This document shows positions 16,514 through 24,963 of a stretch of DNA of 64,000 nucleotides, piece after piece. Below the pieces are notes generated by a model. It did not search any database. It was not told where the DNA came from and saw only the letters and a list, made by a program, of their open reading frames with translations. This DNA is from Streptomyces xanthii (GTDB lineage: Bacteria > Actinomycetota > Actinomycetes > Streptomycetales > Streptomycetaceae). Position 1 is the stretch's first letter, and every line of letters starts with the position of its first letter. The DNA lies in NCBI RefSeq assembly GCF_014621695.1, contig NZ_CP061281.1, positions 2,852,001-2,916,000 on the forward strand. The letters are read 5' to 3'. The position numbers and the translations under genes were made by a program.

Positions 16514-17197
16514 ATGAGCGCCGCCGCAGAGCCCAGCGAAATCCCCGCAGCAGAGCCGTCGTTGCTGAAGCCGATACTGCGCGGCTGGCTGCACGCGGGC
16601 ATGTTCCCCGCCGTGCTGATCGCCGGCATCGTCCTGACCGCTCTCGCCGACTCCACGCGGGGCCGCGTCGCCTGCGGGATCTACGTCCTCACGGCCTGTC
16701 TGCTCTTCGGGGTCAGCGCGCTCTACCACCGGGGGAACTGGGGGCCGAAGGCCGGCGGGGTGCTGCGCCGCCTCGACCACGCGAACATCTTCCTGATCAT
16801 CGCGGGCACCTACACCCCGCTGACGATGCTCCTGCTGCCCGAGGCGAAGGGGCAGTGGCTGCTGTGGGGCATCTGGGCCGCGGCGGCGGCCGGCATCGTC
16901 TTCCGCGTCTTCTGGGTCGGCGCCCCGCGCTGGCTCTACACCCCCTGCTACATCGCGATGGGCTGGGCCGCGGTCTTCTTCCTCCCCGACTTCATGCGGG
17001 AGGGCGGCATCGCGGTGCTCGTCCTCGTGATCGTCGGCGGGCTGCTCTACAGCGCGGGCGGGGTCATCTACGGGATCAAGCGGCCGAACCCGTCGCCGCG
17101 CTGGTTCGGCTTCCACGAGGTCTTCCACTCGCTCACGCTGGCCGCGTTCGTCGTGCACTACGTCGGGATCTCGCTGGTGGCGTACCAGCACGCCTGA
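16514..17197 (+). CDS. trhA: PAQR/hemolysin III family membrane protein TrhA
   Basis: Integral membrane protein of 227 residues with seven predicted helices. The PAQR motifs are present: SALYHRGNW after helix 2, the LDHANIFLIIAGTYTPL core, and the C-terminal FHEVFHSLTLAAFVVHY with histidines that form the metal site in this superfamily. Bacterial members are proposed to influence membrane fluidity and are often called hemolysin III without proof of lysis. ATG 16514 is chosen over 16505 because of the -10 element just upstream and the usual MSA-type N-terminus. It ends at a hairpin terminator at 17218. Confidence 0.92.
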   Translation: MSAAAEPSEIPAAEPSLLKPILRGWLHAGMFPAVLIAGIVLTALADSTRGRVACGIYVLTACLLFGVSALYHRGNWGPKAGGVLRRLDHANIFLIIAGTYTPLTMLLLPEAKGQWLLWGIWAAAAAGIVFRVFWVGAPRWLYTPCYIAMGWAAVFFLPDFMREGGIAVLVLVIVGGLLYSAGGVIYGIKRPNPSPRWFGFHEVFHSLTLAAFVVHYVGISLVAYQHA

Positions 17198-17217
17198 TCC
17201 GTACGAGCTTCCCCTTC

Positions 17218-17243
17218 AGGGCCGCGGCACTCGCCGCGGCCCT
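17218..17243 (+). terminator. Hairpin terminator of trhA
   Basis: AGGGCCGCGGC and GCCGCGGCCCT form a perfect 11-bp stem with the loop ACTC, followed by TTCG, 20 bases after the stop codon. Confidence 0.85.
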
Positions 17244-17270
17244 TTCGCGTGCCCAGAGAGAGAGTTTTGA

Positions 17271-17303
17271 TTGACATCCACTCCCAAGTGAGAGCTACTC
17301 TCA
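17271..17303 (+). promoter_or_regulatory. Promoter with overlapping TetR-type operator for the MFS exporter
   Basis: TTGACA (17271-17276) is a consensus -35. TGAGAG-CTA-CTCTCA (17289-17303) is a perfect 6-3-6 palindrome covering the likely -10, and ends four bases before the ATG at 17308. The TetR protein encoded downstream in the same operon is the likely ligand-responsive repressor. Confidence 0.7.
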
Positions 17304-17307
17304 TTTC

Positions 17308-18864
17308 ATGGCTACTGTCACTGCACAGACGGAAGCGCGCCCGGACCCCCGGCGCTGGTGGGCCCTCGGGGCCCTGGTCGCGAGCATGCTCGTGCTCGGC
17401 TTCGACATGACGATCCTCAACGTGGCGCTCCCGAGCATCGCCGCGCAGCTCGGCGCCGACACGGGCGAGCAGCAGTGGATGGCGGACTCCTACATCGTGG
17501 TGTTCGCCGCGCTGATGCTCCCGGCGGGACTGCTCGGCGACCGGTTCGGGCGGCGCCGCATGCTCATCGGCGGGCTCGGCGTCTTCCTCGCCGCGTCCGT
17601 CGTCGGCGCGCTCTCCTCCGAGGTGACGTGGGTGATCGCGGCCCGCGCGCTCATGGGCGTCGGCGCGGCCTTCGTGATGCCGCTCGCCATCTCCGTCCTG
17701 CCCGGCCTGTTCCCGCGCGCCGAGCAGACCAAGGCCGTCGCCATGATCTCGGCGGCGTCCGCGCTCGGCCTGCCGCTCGGCCCGATCATCGGCGGCTGGC
17801 TCCTGGACCACTACTGGTGGGGCTCGGTGTTCGTGATCAACGTGCCGATGGTCGCGATCGGCATCACCGCCTGCCTCTTCCTGCTGCCGGAGACCCGCGA
17901 CCCGGCCGCGCCCCGCGTCGACGTCCTCTCCACGGTCCTCACCGCGGTCGGCCTCGGCGCCCTCATCTACGCGATCATCGAGGGCCCCGGCAAGGGCTGG
18001 AGCAGCGGCACCGTCCTCGGCTCCTTCGCGGCGGCCGCCGTCCTGCTCACCGCGCTCGTCCGACGGGAGCGCCGCAGCCCGCGCCCCATGCTCGACCTGT
18101 CCCTGCTCGGCAACCGGGGCTTCCTGACGAACACGCTGCTCGCCACGCTCGGCATGTTCGTCATGTCCGGCCTGATGTTCGTGCTGCCCCAGTACCTGCA
18201 GGCGGTGCTCGGCACGGACGCGCTCGGCACCGGGGTGCGGATCATCCCCATGATGGGCGGGATGCTGCTCGCGGCCCGGCTCGCACAACCCCTCGTCGAC
18301 CGGTTCGGGGCGCGGTCCGTGATCTGCGTGGCGCTGGTCGTGCTCGCGTTCGCCGGGTTCCTCGGGGCGCGGACCACCGTCGACTCCGGGTACGGGTTCA
18401 CGGCGCTGTGGCTGAGCATCGCCGGCGTCGGCTTCGCGTTCGCCATGATCCCCGCGATGAGCGGGGCCCTCACCACCCTGCCCAAGGACGAGGCGGGCCG
18501 CGGCTCCGGCCTGCTCAGCACGGTGCGGCAGACCGGCAGCGCGCTCGGCGTCGCGCTGCTCGGGGCGCTGGTCGCCGGGGCGTACTCCGCGCACCTGGAC
18601 ACGGGCGGGCTGCGCGGCGCGGCGGCGGACGCGGCCGGGGACTCGGTGATCGGCGCGCACGTCGTCGCGGGGCGGCTCGGCGACCGGGCGCTCGCCGCGT
18701 CCGCCGACGCCGCGTACCTGCACGGCATGGACCTGGCGCTCGTCGTCATCGGCATCACGGCGCTCGCCGCGGCCGTGCTCGCGGCGGTCCTCATGCCCGG
18801 CCCCCCGGCGACCGGCGGGCCCGGCAAGCAGGTGGCCCCGGTCGGCGCCGATGCCCGAGAATGA
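17308..18864 (+). CDS. MFS drug exporter, DHA2/EmrB-QacA type
   Basis: A 518-residue proton-driven efflux pump with about 14 membrane helices. The first helix has FDMTILNVALPSIAAQLG and the motif-A loop reads GDRFGRRRMLIGG, both typical of DHA2 members; the mid-protein PRPMLDLSLLGNRGFL loop is also usual. It lies behind a palindromic promoter and its TGA overlaps the start of the TetR gene (ATGA, 18861-18864), a standard repressor-exporter operon. Its substrate, a hydrophobic compound or antibiotic, cannot be deduced. Confidence 0.94.
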   Translation: MATVTAQTEARPDPRRWWALGALVASMLVLGFDMTILNVALPSIAAQLGADTGEQQWMADSYIVVFAALMLPAGLLGDRFGRRRMLIGGLGVFLAASVVGALSSEVTWVIAARALMGVGAAFVMPLAISVLPGLFPRAEQTKAVAMISAASALGLPLGPIIGGWLLDHYWWGSVFVINVPMVAIGITACLFLLPETRDPAAPRVDVLSTVLTAVGLGALIYAIIEGPGKGWSSGTVLGSFAAAAVLLTALVRRERRSPRPMLDLSLLGNRGFLTNTLLATLGMFVMSGLMFVLPQYLQAVLGTDALGTGVRIIPMMGGMLLAARLAQPLVDRFGARSVICVALVVLAFAGFLGARTTVDSGYGFTALWLSIAGVGFAFAMIPAMSGALTTLPKDEAGRGSGLLSTVRQTGSALGVALLGALVAGAYSAHLDTGGLRGAAADAAGDSVIGAHVVAGRLGDRALAASADAAYLHGMDLALVVIGITALAAAVLAAVLMPGPPATGGPGKQVAPVGADARE

Positions 18865-19478
18865 GGGTCATGGCCGCCTCAGCACAGACCTCGGAGCCGC
18901 GCATCGGGCTCCGGGAGCGCAAGAAGATCAAGACCCGCACGGCGATCCGCGAGGCGACGTACCGCCTGATCCGGGAGCAGGGCTACGACGCGACGACCGT
19001 CGAGCAGATCGCCGAGGCGGCGGAGGTCTCCCCCTCCACGGTGTTCCGCTACTTCCCGACCAAGGAAGACATCGTCCTCACCGACGAGTTCGACCCGATC
19101 CTCGAGCGGGAGCTGCGCGCCCGCCCCTCCGACGAGTCCATCGTCGACTCCCTGCGGCACGTGATCGACCACAGTCTGCAACTCGCCGTACAGAGCGAGG
19201 ACCCGGAGACCTCGCGGCTGCGGATGCGGTTGCAGGTGGAGGTGCCGGCGGTCCGGTCACGGATGATGGAGTCCATGTCCGTGACCGGGCAGATCGTGTG
19301 CCGGGTCGTGGCGGAGCGGACGGGGCGGGATCCCGGGGATCTCGAGGTCCGGGTCTACGCGATGGCGGTCGTCGGAGCGCTGATGGAGGCCACGATGTAC
19401 TGGGCCGAACGCCCCGACTCCGTCGAGTTGCGGGAGGTCGTCCTGAGGGCGCTGGACACGGTGCAGCGGGGCCTTTGA
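18861..19478 (+). CDS. TetR-family regulator of the exporter operon
   Basis: A 205-residue repressor. The N-terminal helix-turn-helix reads IREATYRLIREQGY-DATTVEQIAEAAEVSPSTVFRYFPTKEDIV; the rest is a helical ligand domain ending LDTVQRGL. The first possible ATG (18861) overlaps the exporter stop; ATG 18870 with GAGGG just before it is an alternative start. It most likely represses its own operon through the palindrome at 17289-17303. A palindromic intergenic element follows 24 bases after its stop. Confidence 0.92.
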   Translation: MRVMAASAQTSEPRIGLRERKKIKTRTAIREATYRLIREQGYDATTVEQIAEAAEVSPSTVFRYFPTKEDIVLTDEFDPILERELRARPSDESIVDSLRHVIDHSLQLAVQSEDPETSRLRMRLQVEVPAVRSRMMESMSVTGQIVCRVVAERTGRDPGDLEVRVYAMAVVGALMEATMYWAERPDSVELREVVLRALDTVQRGL

Positions 19479-19501
19479 GGGGTCGAGTGCCGGGTGCGGG
19501 T

Positions 19502-19658
19502 GGGTGGGGGCTGGTCGCGCAGTTCCCCGCGCCCCTGAAATGCATGCCCTTCGGGCGCATTTCCCCGATCAAGGCGCAGGGCGCCTTTCATCTGGGGAAG
19601 GCGCGGCGAAGCCGCAGCCTTCCAGGGGCGCGGGGAACTGCGCGACCAGCCCCCACCG
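19502..19658. repeat. Palindromic intergenic element, copy 2
   Basis: Left arm GGGGGCTGGTCGCGCAGTTC and onward through CCCGCGCCCCTGAAATGCAT; right arm CAGGGGCGCGGGGAACTGCG and onward to CCAGCCCCC. Internal stem-loops differ from copy 1. It lies between the convergent tetR and galactose-oxidase-like genes, so it probably terminates one or both. Confidence 0.85.
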
Positions 19659-19682
19659 GGGGCGCACCCGGCAACGAGACCG

Positions 19683-22133
19683 TCATCGGGCAGACGCGTC
19701 CCCCCGCCCGCAAGCGACCCCGTCCCCGTTCCGGTCCAGCCGCAGCGGATCATCGGCCCCGTTCACCACGAGCCGCCCGAACCTCTGTTCCGCCAGCCAA
19801 GCGCAGCGCGCCCTCGTGGACGACTTCACTTGGGGCGGGAAGACAGTAGGGACGCACACGTTCGCCGAGCCGTAGTGCCGGTCGCACCCGGCGACGACCG
19901 GGCTGACCGGCGCCGACTTCCGTGCCGCCCGCTTGCCCTTCGGCTCGGCGGCGAGCCCGTCCGCGAACGAGTGGACGTGCGCCGAGACATCCCCGGCGCC
20001 GGAGACCGCGGCCCCGGTCAGATGGACCCACTCGGCGACGGACGGCACCCCGTTCGCGTCCACCGCGAAGAGCATGTACCACCCGGGCGGCGCCAGGTTC
20101 GGGTTGGACGTGACGTTCAGGTCGACGTTCGCCCCGTCCACGGACAGCGGCAGATCCACGAACCGCTGATTGGGATCCGACGAATGCGTCACCGCCGCCG
20201 GGCGGATCAGCTCGGCCTTGGCGATCGGCCGGTCGACGGTGATCCGCTGCGTGTCCCCGTACTTCCACTCCTTGTCGATGACCGAGGTGATCTTCGGCCG
20301 GGCGCCCTTGAGGAGATAGGGCGGCGTGTAGATCGACACGTTGTGGTTCCAGGAGCCGTTGCCCGGGTTGTCGCCGGTGGTCATGACGCGGCCGTCGGGG
20401 AGCAGGAACGCGGAGGAGTGGTAGCCGCGGGCCTCGGGGTCCGGGGCGACCGGGTCGAAGGTCGTGGTCTGCGGGTCGAAGATCGAGGACTCGTACACGG
20501 GGTCGGCCCGGTTGTGCAGGGCGCCGCCCGTCTCCAGGACCTTGCCGTCGGGCAGCAGCACCGCGGAGACGTACATCTTGCCCTGCGCGCCGGTCTCGGG
20601 CTGCGGACCGTTGCCCAGGTCGACGGTGCCCTGCGGGAGCTGGGGCCCGGCCACGTACGCCGGGTTCGGCTGCTTCAGGTCGATGACGTCGACGAGGCGG
20701 CCCGCGTCCGGGTTGGAGTCGATGTTGCCGCCGCCCATCGTGAGGACCTTCTGGTCCTGGGCCGGGGGCAGCAGCACGCTGGCGGACTGGTCGCGCTGGT
20801 CCTTGTTCTGGAGGCCGGGGACGTCCGTGACGGTGTTCTTGTCGTAGTCGTAGACGGAGGCGCCGGTGCCGGGCGTGCCGTTGCCGAAGACGTGGCTGCC
20901 GGAGTAGAAGAGGCGGCCGTCCTGCATGAGGATCATCGACGGGTACAGGCCCCAGTACGACCAGGTCTGGTGGACCAGCGACAGCGGCAGCCACTCCCCC
21001 TTCGCCGCGTCGAAGCGCTCGGCGGTGACGGAGCCGGTGGAGTCCTCGCGCAGGCCGCCGAACGACATCACGTCGCCGTTGCCCATGACGGTCGCGGACG
21101 GGTACCAGTGGCCGTCGTTCATGTCGTTCGTCTTGGTGTACGACTCGGTGGCCGGGTCGAAGACGTACGAGTCCTTGAAGCCCTCGTAACCGTGCGAGCC
21201 GTCCTTGGCCGGGTACGCCTTGTTGCCGCTCATCACGAGGACCCGGCCGTCGGCGAGCTGCACGTGGCCCGCGCAGAACATGTCCTTCGGCGTCGGGATC
21301 GTCTTGTACGTGCCCTTCTCCGGGTCGTACACCGCCGAGGTGAAGGTGCCGGCCGCGAACATCTCCTCGCTGTTGCCGGAGCCCGCGATCAGCAGGATCC
21401 TGCCGTTCCTGAGGACGACGGAGTGCATGGAGCGGACCGGGTTCTGCGTGGGCAGCACGTCCCAGCGGCCGTCCGCGCACTCCTTCTGCGTGCCGGTGCA
21501 CCCGGGTTCGGGGACCGGGTCCGCGACCTGTTCCATCGTGTAGTCGTCGGTGGTCGCCGAGCCGGTGCCGTAGACGGAGACGCCCCAGCTGATGCGGTCG
21601 GTGCCGGGCGGCACCTCGGGCGTGCGGACGGCCGCCCGGTCCCAACCCGCGCTCATGTCCAGGGTCTTGAGGTCGGTCCAGTACTGCCAGCCGGCGGTCG
21701 TGTCGTGCCGGAACAGCGTGACCGAGGCGTCCGGCGTCGTCGTCTTGTACCAGAGGCCCAGGTCGTACTGCTTGCCGACGGTGACGGGCGGCGCGCAGTC
21801 GGCGGACTCGGTGATGAGCGCCTTGCGGTCGCCGTCGACGCGGCGGGTCAGCTCGACCTTCATGGCCTTGGTGCCGGTGCGGGCGTCGGCGGTCGTCGTG
21901 AACGTGAAGTCGTTGTCGCCCCAGCCGGACTTCTCCCAGCAGGCCGGCATGTCGCCGGTCCCCGCGGTCTCGAAGCCGGGGTTCTTGATGAGGTTCGCGG
22001 CGGAGGCGGGCTGCGGCACGGCCATCAGGAGGGAGGCCGCGAGCGCGGTCACCCCCGCGAGGGCCGTTCTCCGGGTGGGCCCCGGCCGTCTCGTGCGCGA
22101 CGTTCGTGTCCTCGTACCTGTCGTGCGGCTCAC
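19683..22133 (-). CDS. GlxA-like copper-radical (galactose) oxidase with N-terminal carbohydrate-binding domain and C-terminal Excalibur-like tail
   Basis: Exported 816-residue oxidase. A Tat-like signal (RRTALAGVTALAASLLM) is followed by a CBM-like beta-sandwich (about 45-215) and a kelch propeller. All copper/cofactor residues of galactose oxidase have counterparts: Cys in MFCAGHVQLADGR and Tyr in GHWYPSATVM for the thioether cofactor, Tyr-His in ARGYHSSAFLLPDGR, and His in AVTHSSDPNQR. DUF1929 follows, then an extra tail of about 80 residues ending LDRNGDGVACG, like an Excalibur calcium-binding motif. GlxA with CslA deposits a glycan at hyphal tips in Streptomyces. GTG 22133 overlaps the stop of the GT2 gene (GTGA). 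Confidence 0.9.
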   Translation of the reverse strand: MSRTTGTRTRTSRTRRPGPTRRTALAGVTALAASLLMAVPQPASAANLIKNPGFETAGTGDMPACWEKSGWGDNDFTFTTTADARTGTKAMKVELTRRVDGDRKALITESADCAPPVTVGKQYDLGLWYKTTTPDASVTLFRHDTTAGWQYWTDLKTLDMSAGWDRAAVRTPEVPPGTDRISWGVSVYGTGSATTDDYTMEQVADPVPEPGCTGTQKECADGRWDVLPTQNPVRSMHSVVLRNGRILLIAGSGNSEEMFAAGTFTSAVYDPEKGTYKTIPTPKDMFCAGHVQLADGRVLVMSGNKAYPAKDGSHGYEGFKDSYVFDPATESYTKTNDMNDGHWYPSATVMGNGDVMSFGGLREDSTGSVTAERFDAAKGEWLPLSLVHQTWSYWGLYPSMILMQDGRLFYSGSHVFGNGTPGTGASVYDYDKNTVTDVPGLQNKDQRDQSASVLLPPAQDQKVLTMGGGNIDSNPDAGRLVDVIDLKQPNPAYVAGPQLPQGTVDLGNGPQPETGAQGKMYVSAVLLPDGKVLETGGALHNRADPVYESSIFDPQTTTFDPVAPDPEARGYHSSAFLLPDGRVMTTGDNPGNGSWNHNVSIYTPPYLLKGARPKITSVIDKEWKYGDTQRITVDRPIAKAELIRPAAVTHSSDPNQRFVDLPLSVDGANVDLNVTSNPNLAPPGWYMLFAVDANGVPSVAEWVHLTGAAVSGAGDVSAHVHSFADGLAAEPKGKRAARKSAPVSPVVAGCDRHYGSANVCVPTVFPPQVKSSTRARCAWLAEQRFGRLVVNGADDPLRLDRNGDGVACGRGDASAR

Positions 22134-23347
22134 GCGGCGGCTCCTGTCGCGGTCTCGGCGGTCGGCTCGGCGATCTCCGGTGGGCCGGACACCTGCGGTG
22201 TCCCGGGCTTCTTGGTCCTTTTCGCGTAGACGAGCGCCTCGGTGCCGGCGAAGCGCAGGACGAACGTGGTGACGAGCGCGAGCGCCGTCGCGGGCAGCAC
22301 GGCCAGGCCCAGTTCCCGGACGAACAGGGCGATCAGCGGGATGCGCAGCACCAGGTCCGCGTTGGCGAGCAGGGCGAAACGGGCGGTGCGGTCGGCCCAG
22401 TGGCGGTGGCCGCGCCGGGTGCGGAAGAGGAGGCCCTCGATGAGCAGGAAGTTCCAGGCGACGCCCGCCTGGTTGGCGAGGACCTCGGCCGGCAGGTAGT
22501 GCAGGCCCGTGTGGGTGAGGGCGGACAGGGCGAGCAGGTTGGGCACGAAGCCGGTCAGGCCGATCAGGCCGAAGACGAGCATGCGGGCGAGCGGGGCGGC
22601 GGTGCGCAGTTCGACGAGGTGGCGCAGATAGCGCAGGCCCTCGCGCAGGCCGGACTTGGACTCGCCCGCGTGCCGCTCCTGGAAGACGAACGGCACTTCG
22701 GCGACGCTCAACCGGCCGGTGCGGACGGCGAGTTCGAGCAGGATCTTGTACCCGAGCGGCTTGAGGGCGTCGGGGTGGACGGCGGCGCGGCGGATCGCGA
22801 AGAAGCCGCTCATCGGGTCGCTGATGCCGCGCAGGGCGCGCGGGAAGAGGCCCTTGGCGAGCCAGGTGGAGGCGCGGGACACGGCGACGCGGTGGCCGCC
22901 GGACAGCCCGGCGCGGCTGCCGCCGGGCAGGTAGCGGCTGGCGACGACGAGCTGGGCGCCCTCCTGCTCGCCGGTCGCCACCAACTCCGGCACGAGGGAC
23001 GGCGGGTGCTGGAGGTCGCCGTCCATGACGACGACCCAGTCGGACGTGGCGGCGCGGATCCCGGCGACGACGGCGCCGCCGAGCCCGCCGGTGGGTTCGT
23101 CGCGGTGCAGGACGGTCACCGGGAAGGGGCAGTCCTGGGCGATCTCGCGGATGACGCGAGGCGTCTCGTCGGTGGAGTCGTCGACGAAGAGGACCTCGCA
23201 GGGCAGCCGGTGCGGGACCGACTCCGTGACGCGGTACAGGAGTTCGGCGATGTTGTCCTGTTCGTTGAAGGTGGGGACGACGATGGTGACGGCGCCCGGC
23301 TCGGGCACCTCGGCGCCGTCGAGTTCGGTCTCGGGGTGCACGGTCAT
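22130..23347 (-). CDS. Polyprenyl-phosphate glycosyltransferase GT2 fused to a GtrA domain
   Basis: 405 residues. The N-terminal GT2 domain (about 15-240) has VTIVVPTFNEQDNI, VVVMDGDLQHPPSL and GISDPMSGFFAIRR, the pattern of dolichol-phosphate mannose synthase-like enzymes that load a sugar on a lipid carrier. The C-terminal GtrA region (about 255-380) has four membrane helices and RFALLANADLVL, as in flippases that turn the lipid-linked sugar outward. So it can both make and flip a donor for the GT39-like enzyme encoded directly upstream in the operon. ATG 23347 overlaps that gene's TGA (ATGA). Confidence 0.92.
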   Translation of the reverse strand: MTVHPETELDGAEVPEPGAVTIVVPTFNEQDNIAELLYRVTESVPHRLPCEVLFVDDSTDETPRVIREIAQDCPFPVTVLHRDEPTGGLGGAVVAGIRAATSDWVVVMDGDLQHPPSLVPELVATGEQEGAQLVVASRYLPGGSRAGLSGGHRVAVSRASTWLAKGLFPRALRGISDPMSGFFAIRRAAVHPDALKPLGYKILLELAVRTGRLSVAEVPFVFQERHAGESKSGLREGLRYLRHLVELRTAAPLARMLVFGLIGLTGFVPNLLALSALTHTGLHYLPAEVLANQAGVAWNFLLIEGLLFRTRRGHRHWADRTARFALLANADLVLRIPLIALFVRELGLAVLPATALALVTTFVLRFAGTEALVYAKRTKKPGTPQVSGPPEIAEPTAETATGAAA

Positions 23348-24963
23348 CGGCTCCCGCCTCCCTGGACGCGGCGGATCTCGATGCGGTCCGGGCCCTCGCC
23401 GAAGGTGGCGACGGGGGTGGAGTGCCGCAGCGCGTCCCGTACGTTCGGCAGGTCGGCGGCGTCGCGGCGCACGGTGGGCGAGGCGACCACGTAGTCGAGG
23501 TCGCGCCAGCCGTCCGGCATCGTCCTGGTGACGGCCGGGTCGAGGTCGGCCTTGTAGAACCAGATGGCGCCGAGGCCGGGTTCGTAGCCGGCGTGGACGA
23601 GGTCGAGCCAGAGCGCGTCGTCGACGAGGACGCGGGTGGAGGCCGGATCGGGGACCTCGCTCGCCATCCAGGCGGCGGCGCCCCGGTACGGCGCGTTCGC
23701 GTCGACGGTCATCGCGGTGCGGTCGCCGTCGTACCAGCGCGGTGCGACGAGAGCGGCCGCGCAGGCGGCGAGCACCGCGACGGCGGTGAGGCGCAGCCCG
23801 CGCGGCGCCCGGCCCCGGTGCACGAGGGCGTGGACGACTCCGGCGGCGGCCCCGGCGAGGACGAGGGCGAGGAACGGCAGCGCCTGCACGATGTACATGG
23901 CGGGCAGATAGCCGGTCGGGCGCATCGCGACGAGGGCGAGCACGGCGACGGCGAGCGCGGGTCCGGCGAGGGCGCGGGCGGTGACCGACCAGCGCAGGGT
24001 GACGAGCAGGAACAGGGCGGCGGCGAGCCCGCCGATGGGCAGCACCCGGTCGTAGTAGAGCCAGGAGTGGAGCACACCGTGCGAGCCGGAGCCGGCGTCG
24101 AGAACGAAGCCGGAGCCGGGGCGGCTGAGCTGGTAGCTGATGCCGTCCCACAGCGAGACGTGCCCGCCGCCGGGGAACAGCTCGCCCTTGAGCAGGGCGA
24201 ACAGCGGGTACGAGAGGCCGACGAGGGCGCACGCGGTGACCGCGCCGGTGAGGGCGAACTTGCGGGTCGCCGGGTGGCCGTGGCGCCACATGGTGACGAG
24301 CAGCGCGGGCAGCAGGACGAGCATCGTCTCCTTGGAGAGGACGCCCGTCGCGGCGGCGAGTCCGGCGGCGAAGTGGTGCCACAGGTGCCGGCTCGGGGAC
24401 GCCGCGAGGCAGAACGCGAGGAGCATCCACATCACGGCGATGTTGTCGAGGAAGATCTCGCGCTGGAGCACCACGGCCAGCGGGGAGAGCCCGAACAGGG
24501 CCATGCCGAGGCCGGCCGCCCACATCGGCAGCCGCAGCCTGCGGGCGAGGACGTAGACGAGGACGGCGCTGACCGCGCTGACGCCGAGCATGGCGAGCCG
24601 CATGGTGCCGACGGTCATGGCGGACGGGTCGGCGAGCGCCGGGATCCAGCTGACGGCGGCGAGCTGGAGCCAGCCCAGCGGCGGGTGGTCGTACCAGTAC
24701 GTGTAGTGGGCGAGGCCGTCGCCCTGCTGCACGGCCCAGGCCTGGGCGAGGTACGTGCCCTCGTCGTCGCTGAAGTTGGGGTAGCCCGCGATGTTCCAGC
24801 CCTGGACGAGGACGATCGCGGCGAGGAGCACCCCGCACAGCGCGAGGTCGGCCGGTGAGCTGCGGAAACGGACGGCGCGGACCGGGGTGCGCAGGCGGGC
24901 GGGGACATGGGTGGGCTGCGCGACCGGCGTGGAGCTGCCGGCCGCGGGGAGGGTGGCGGTCAC
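23344..24963 (-). CDS. GT39/ArnT-like membrane glycosyltransferase
   Basis: A 539-residue polytopic membrane enzyme of the dolichyl-phosphate-mannose-protein mannosyltransferase/ArnT (GT-C) superfamily. Motifs are NFSDDEGTYLAQAWAVQQGD in the first outer loop (the acidic pair is the catalytic site in this superfamily), YDHPPLGW, LSKETMLVLLPAL, and about 11-12 membrane segments, then a soluble outer domain with LVDDALWLDLVHAGYEPG. It should transfer a sugar from the lipid donor made by the neighbouring GT2/GtrA protein onto an exported acceptor. GTG 24963 overlaps the stop of the CslA-like gene (GTGA). Confidence 0.9.
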   Translation of the reverse strand: MTATLPAAGSSTPVAQPTHVPARLRTPVRAVRFRSSPADLALCGVLLAAIVLVQGWNIAGYPNFSDDEGTYLAQAWAVQQGDGLAHYTYWYDHPPLGWLQLAAVSWIPALADPSAMTVGTMRLAMLGVSAVSAVLVYVLARRLRLPMWAAGLGMALFGLSPLAVVLQREIFLDNIAVMWMLLAFCLAASPSRHLWHHFAAGLAAATGVLSKETMLVLLPALLVTMWRHGHPATRKFALTGAVTACALVGLSYPLFALLKGELFPGGGHVSLWDGISYQLSRPGSGFVLDAGSGSHGVLHSWLYYDRVLPIGGLAAALFLLVTLRWSVTARALAGPALAVAVLALVAMRPTGYLPAMYIVQALPFLALVLAGAAAGVVHALVHRGRAPRGLRLTAVAVLAACAAALVAPRWYDGDRTAMTVDANAPYRGAAAWMASEVPDPASTRVLVDDALWLDLVHAGYEPGLGAIWFYKADLDPAVTRTMPDGWRDLDYVVASPTVRRDAADLPNVRDALRHSTPVATFGEGPDRIEIRRVQGGGSR

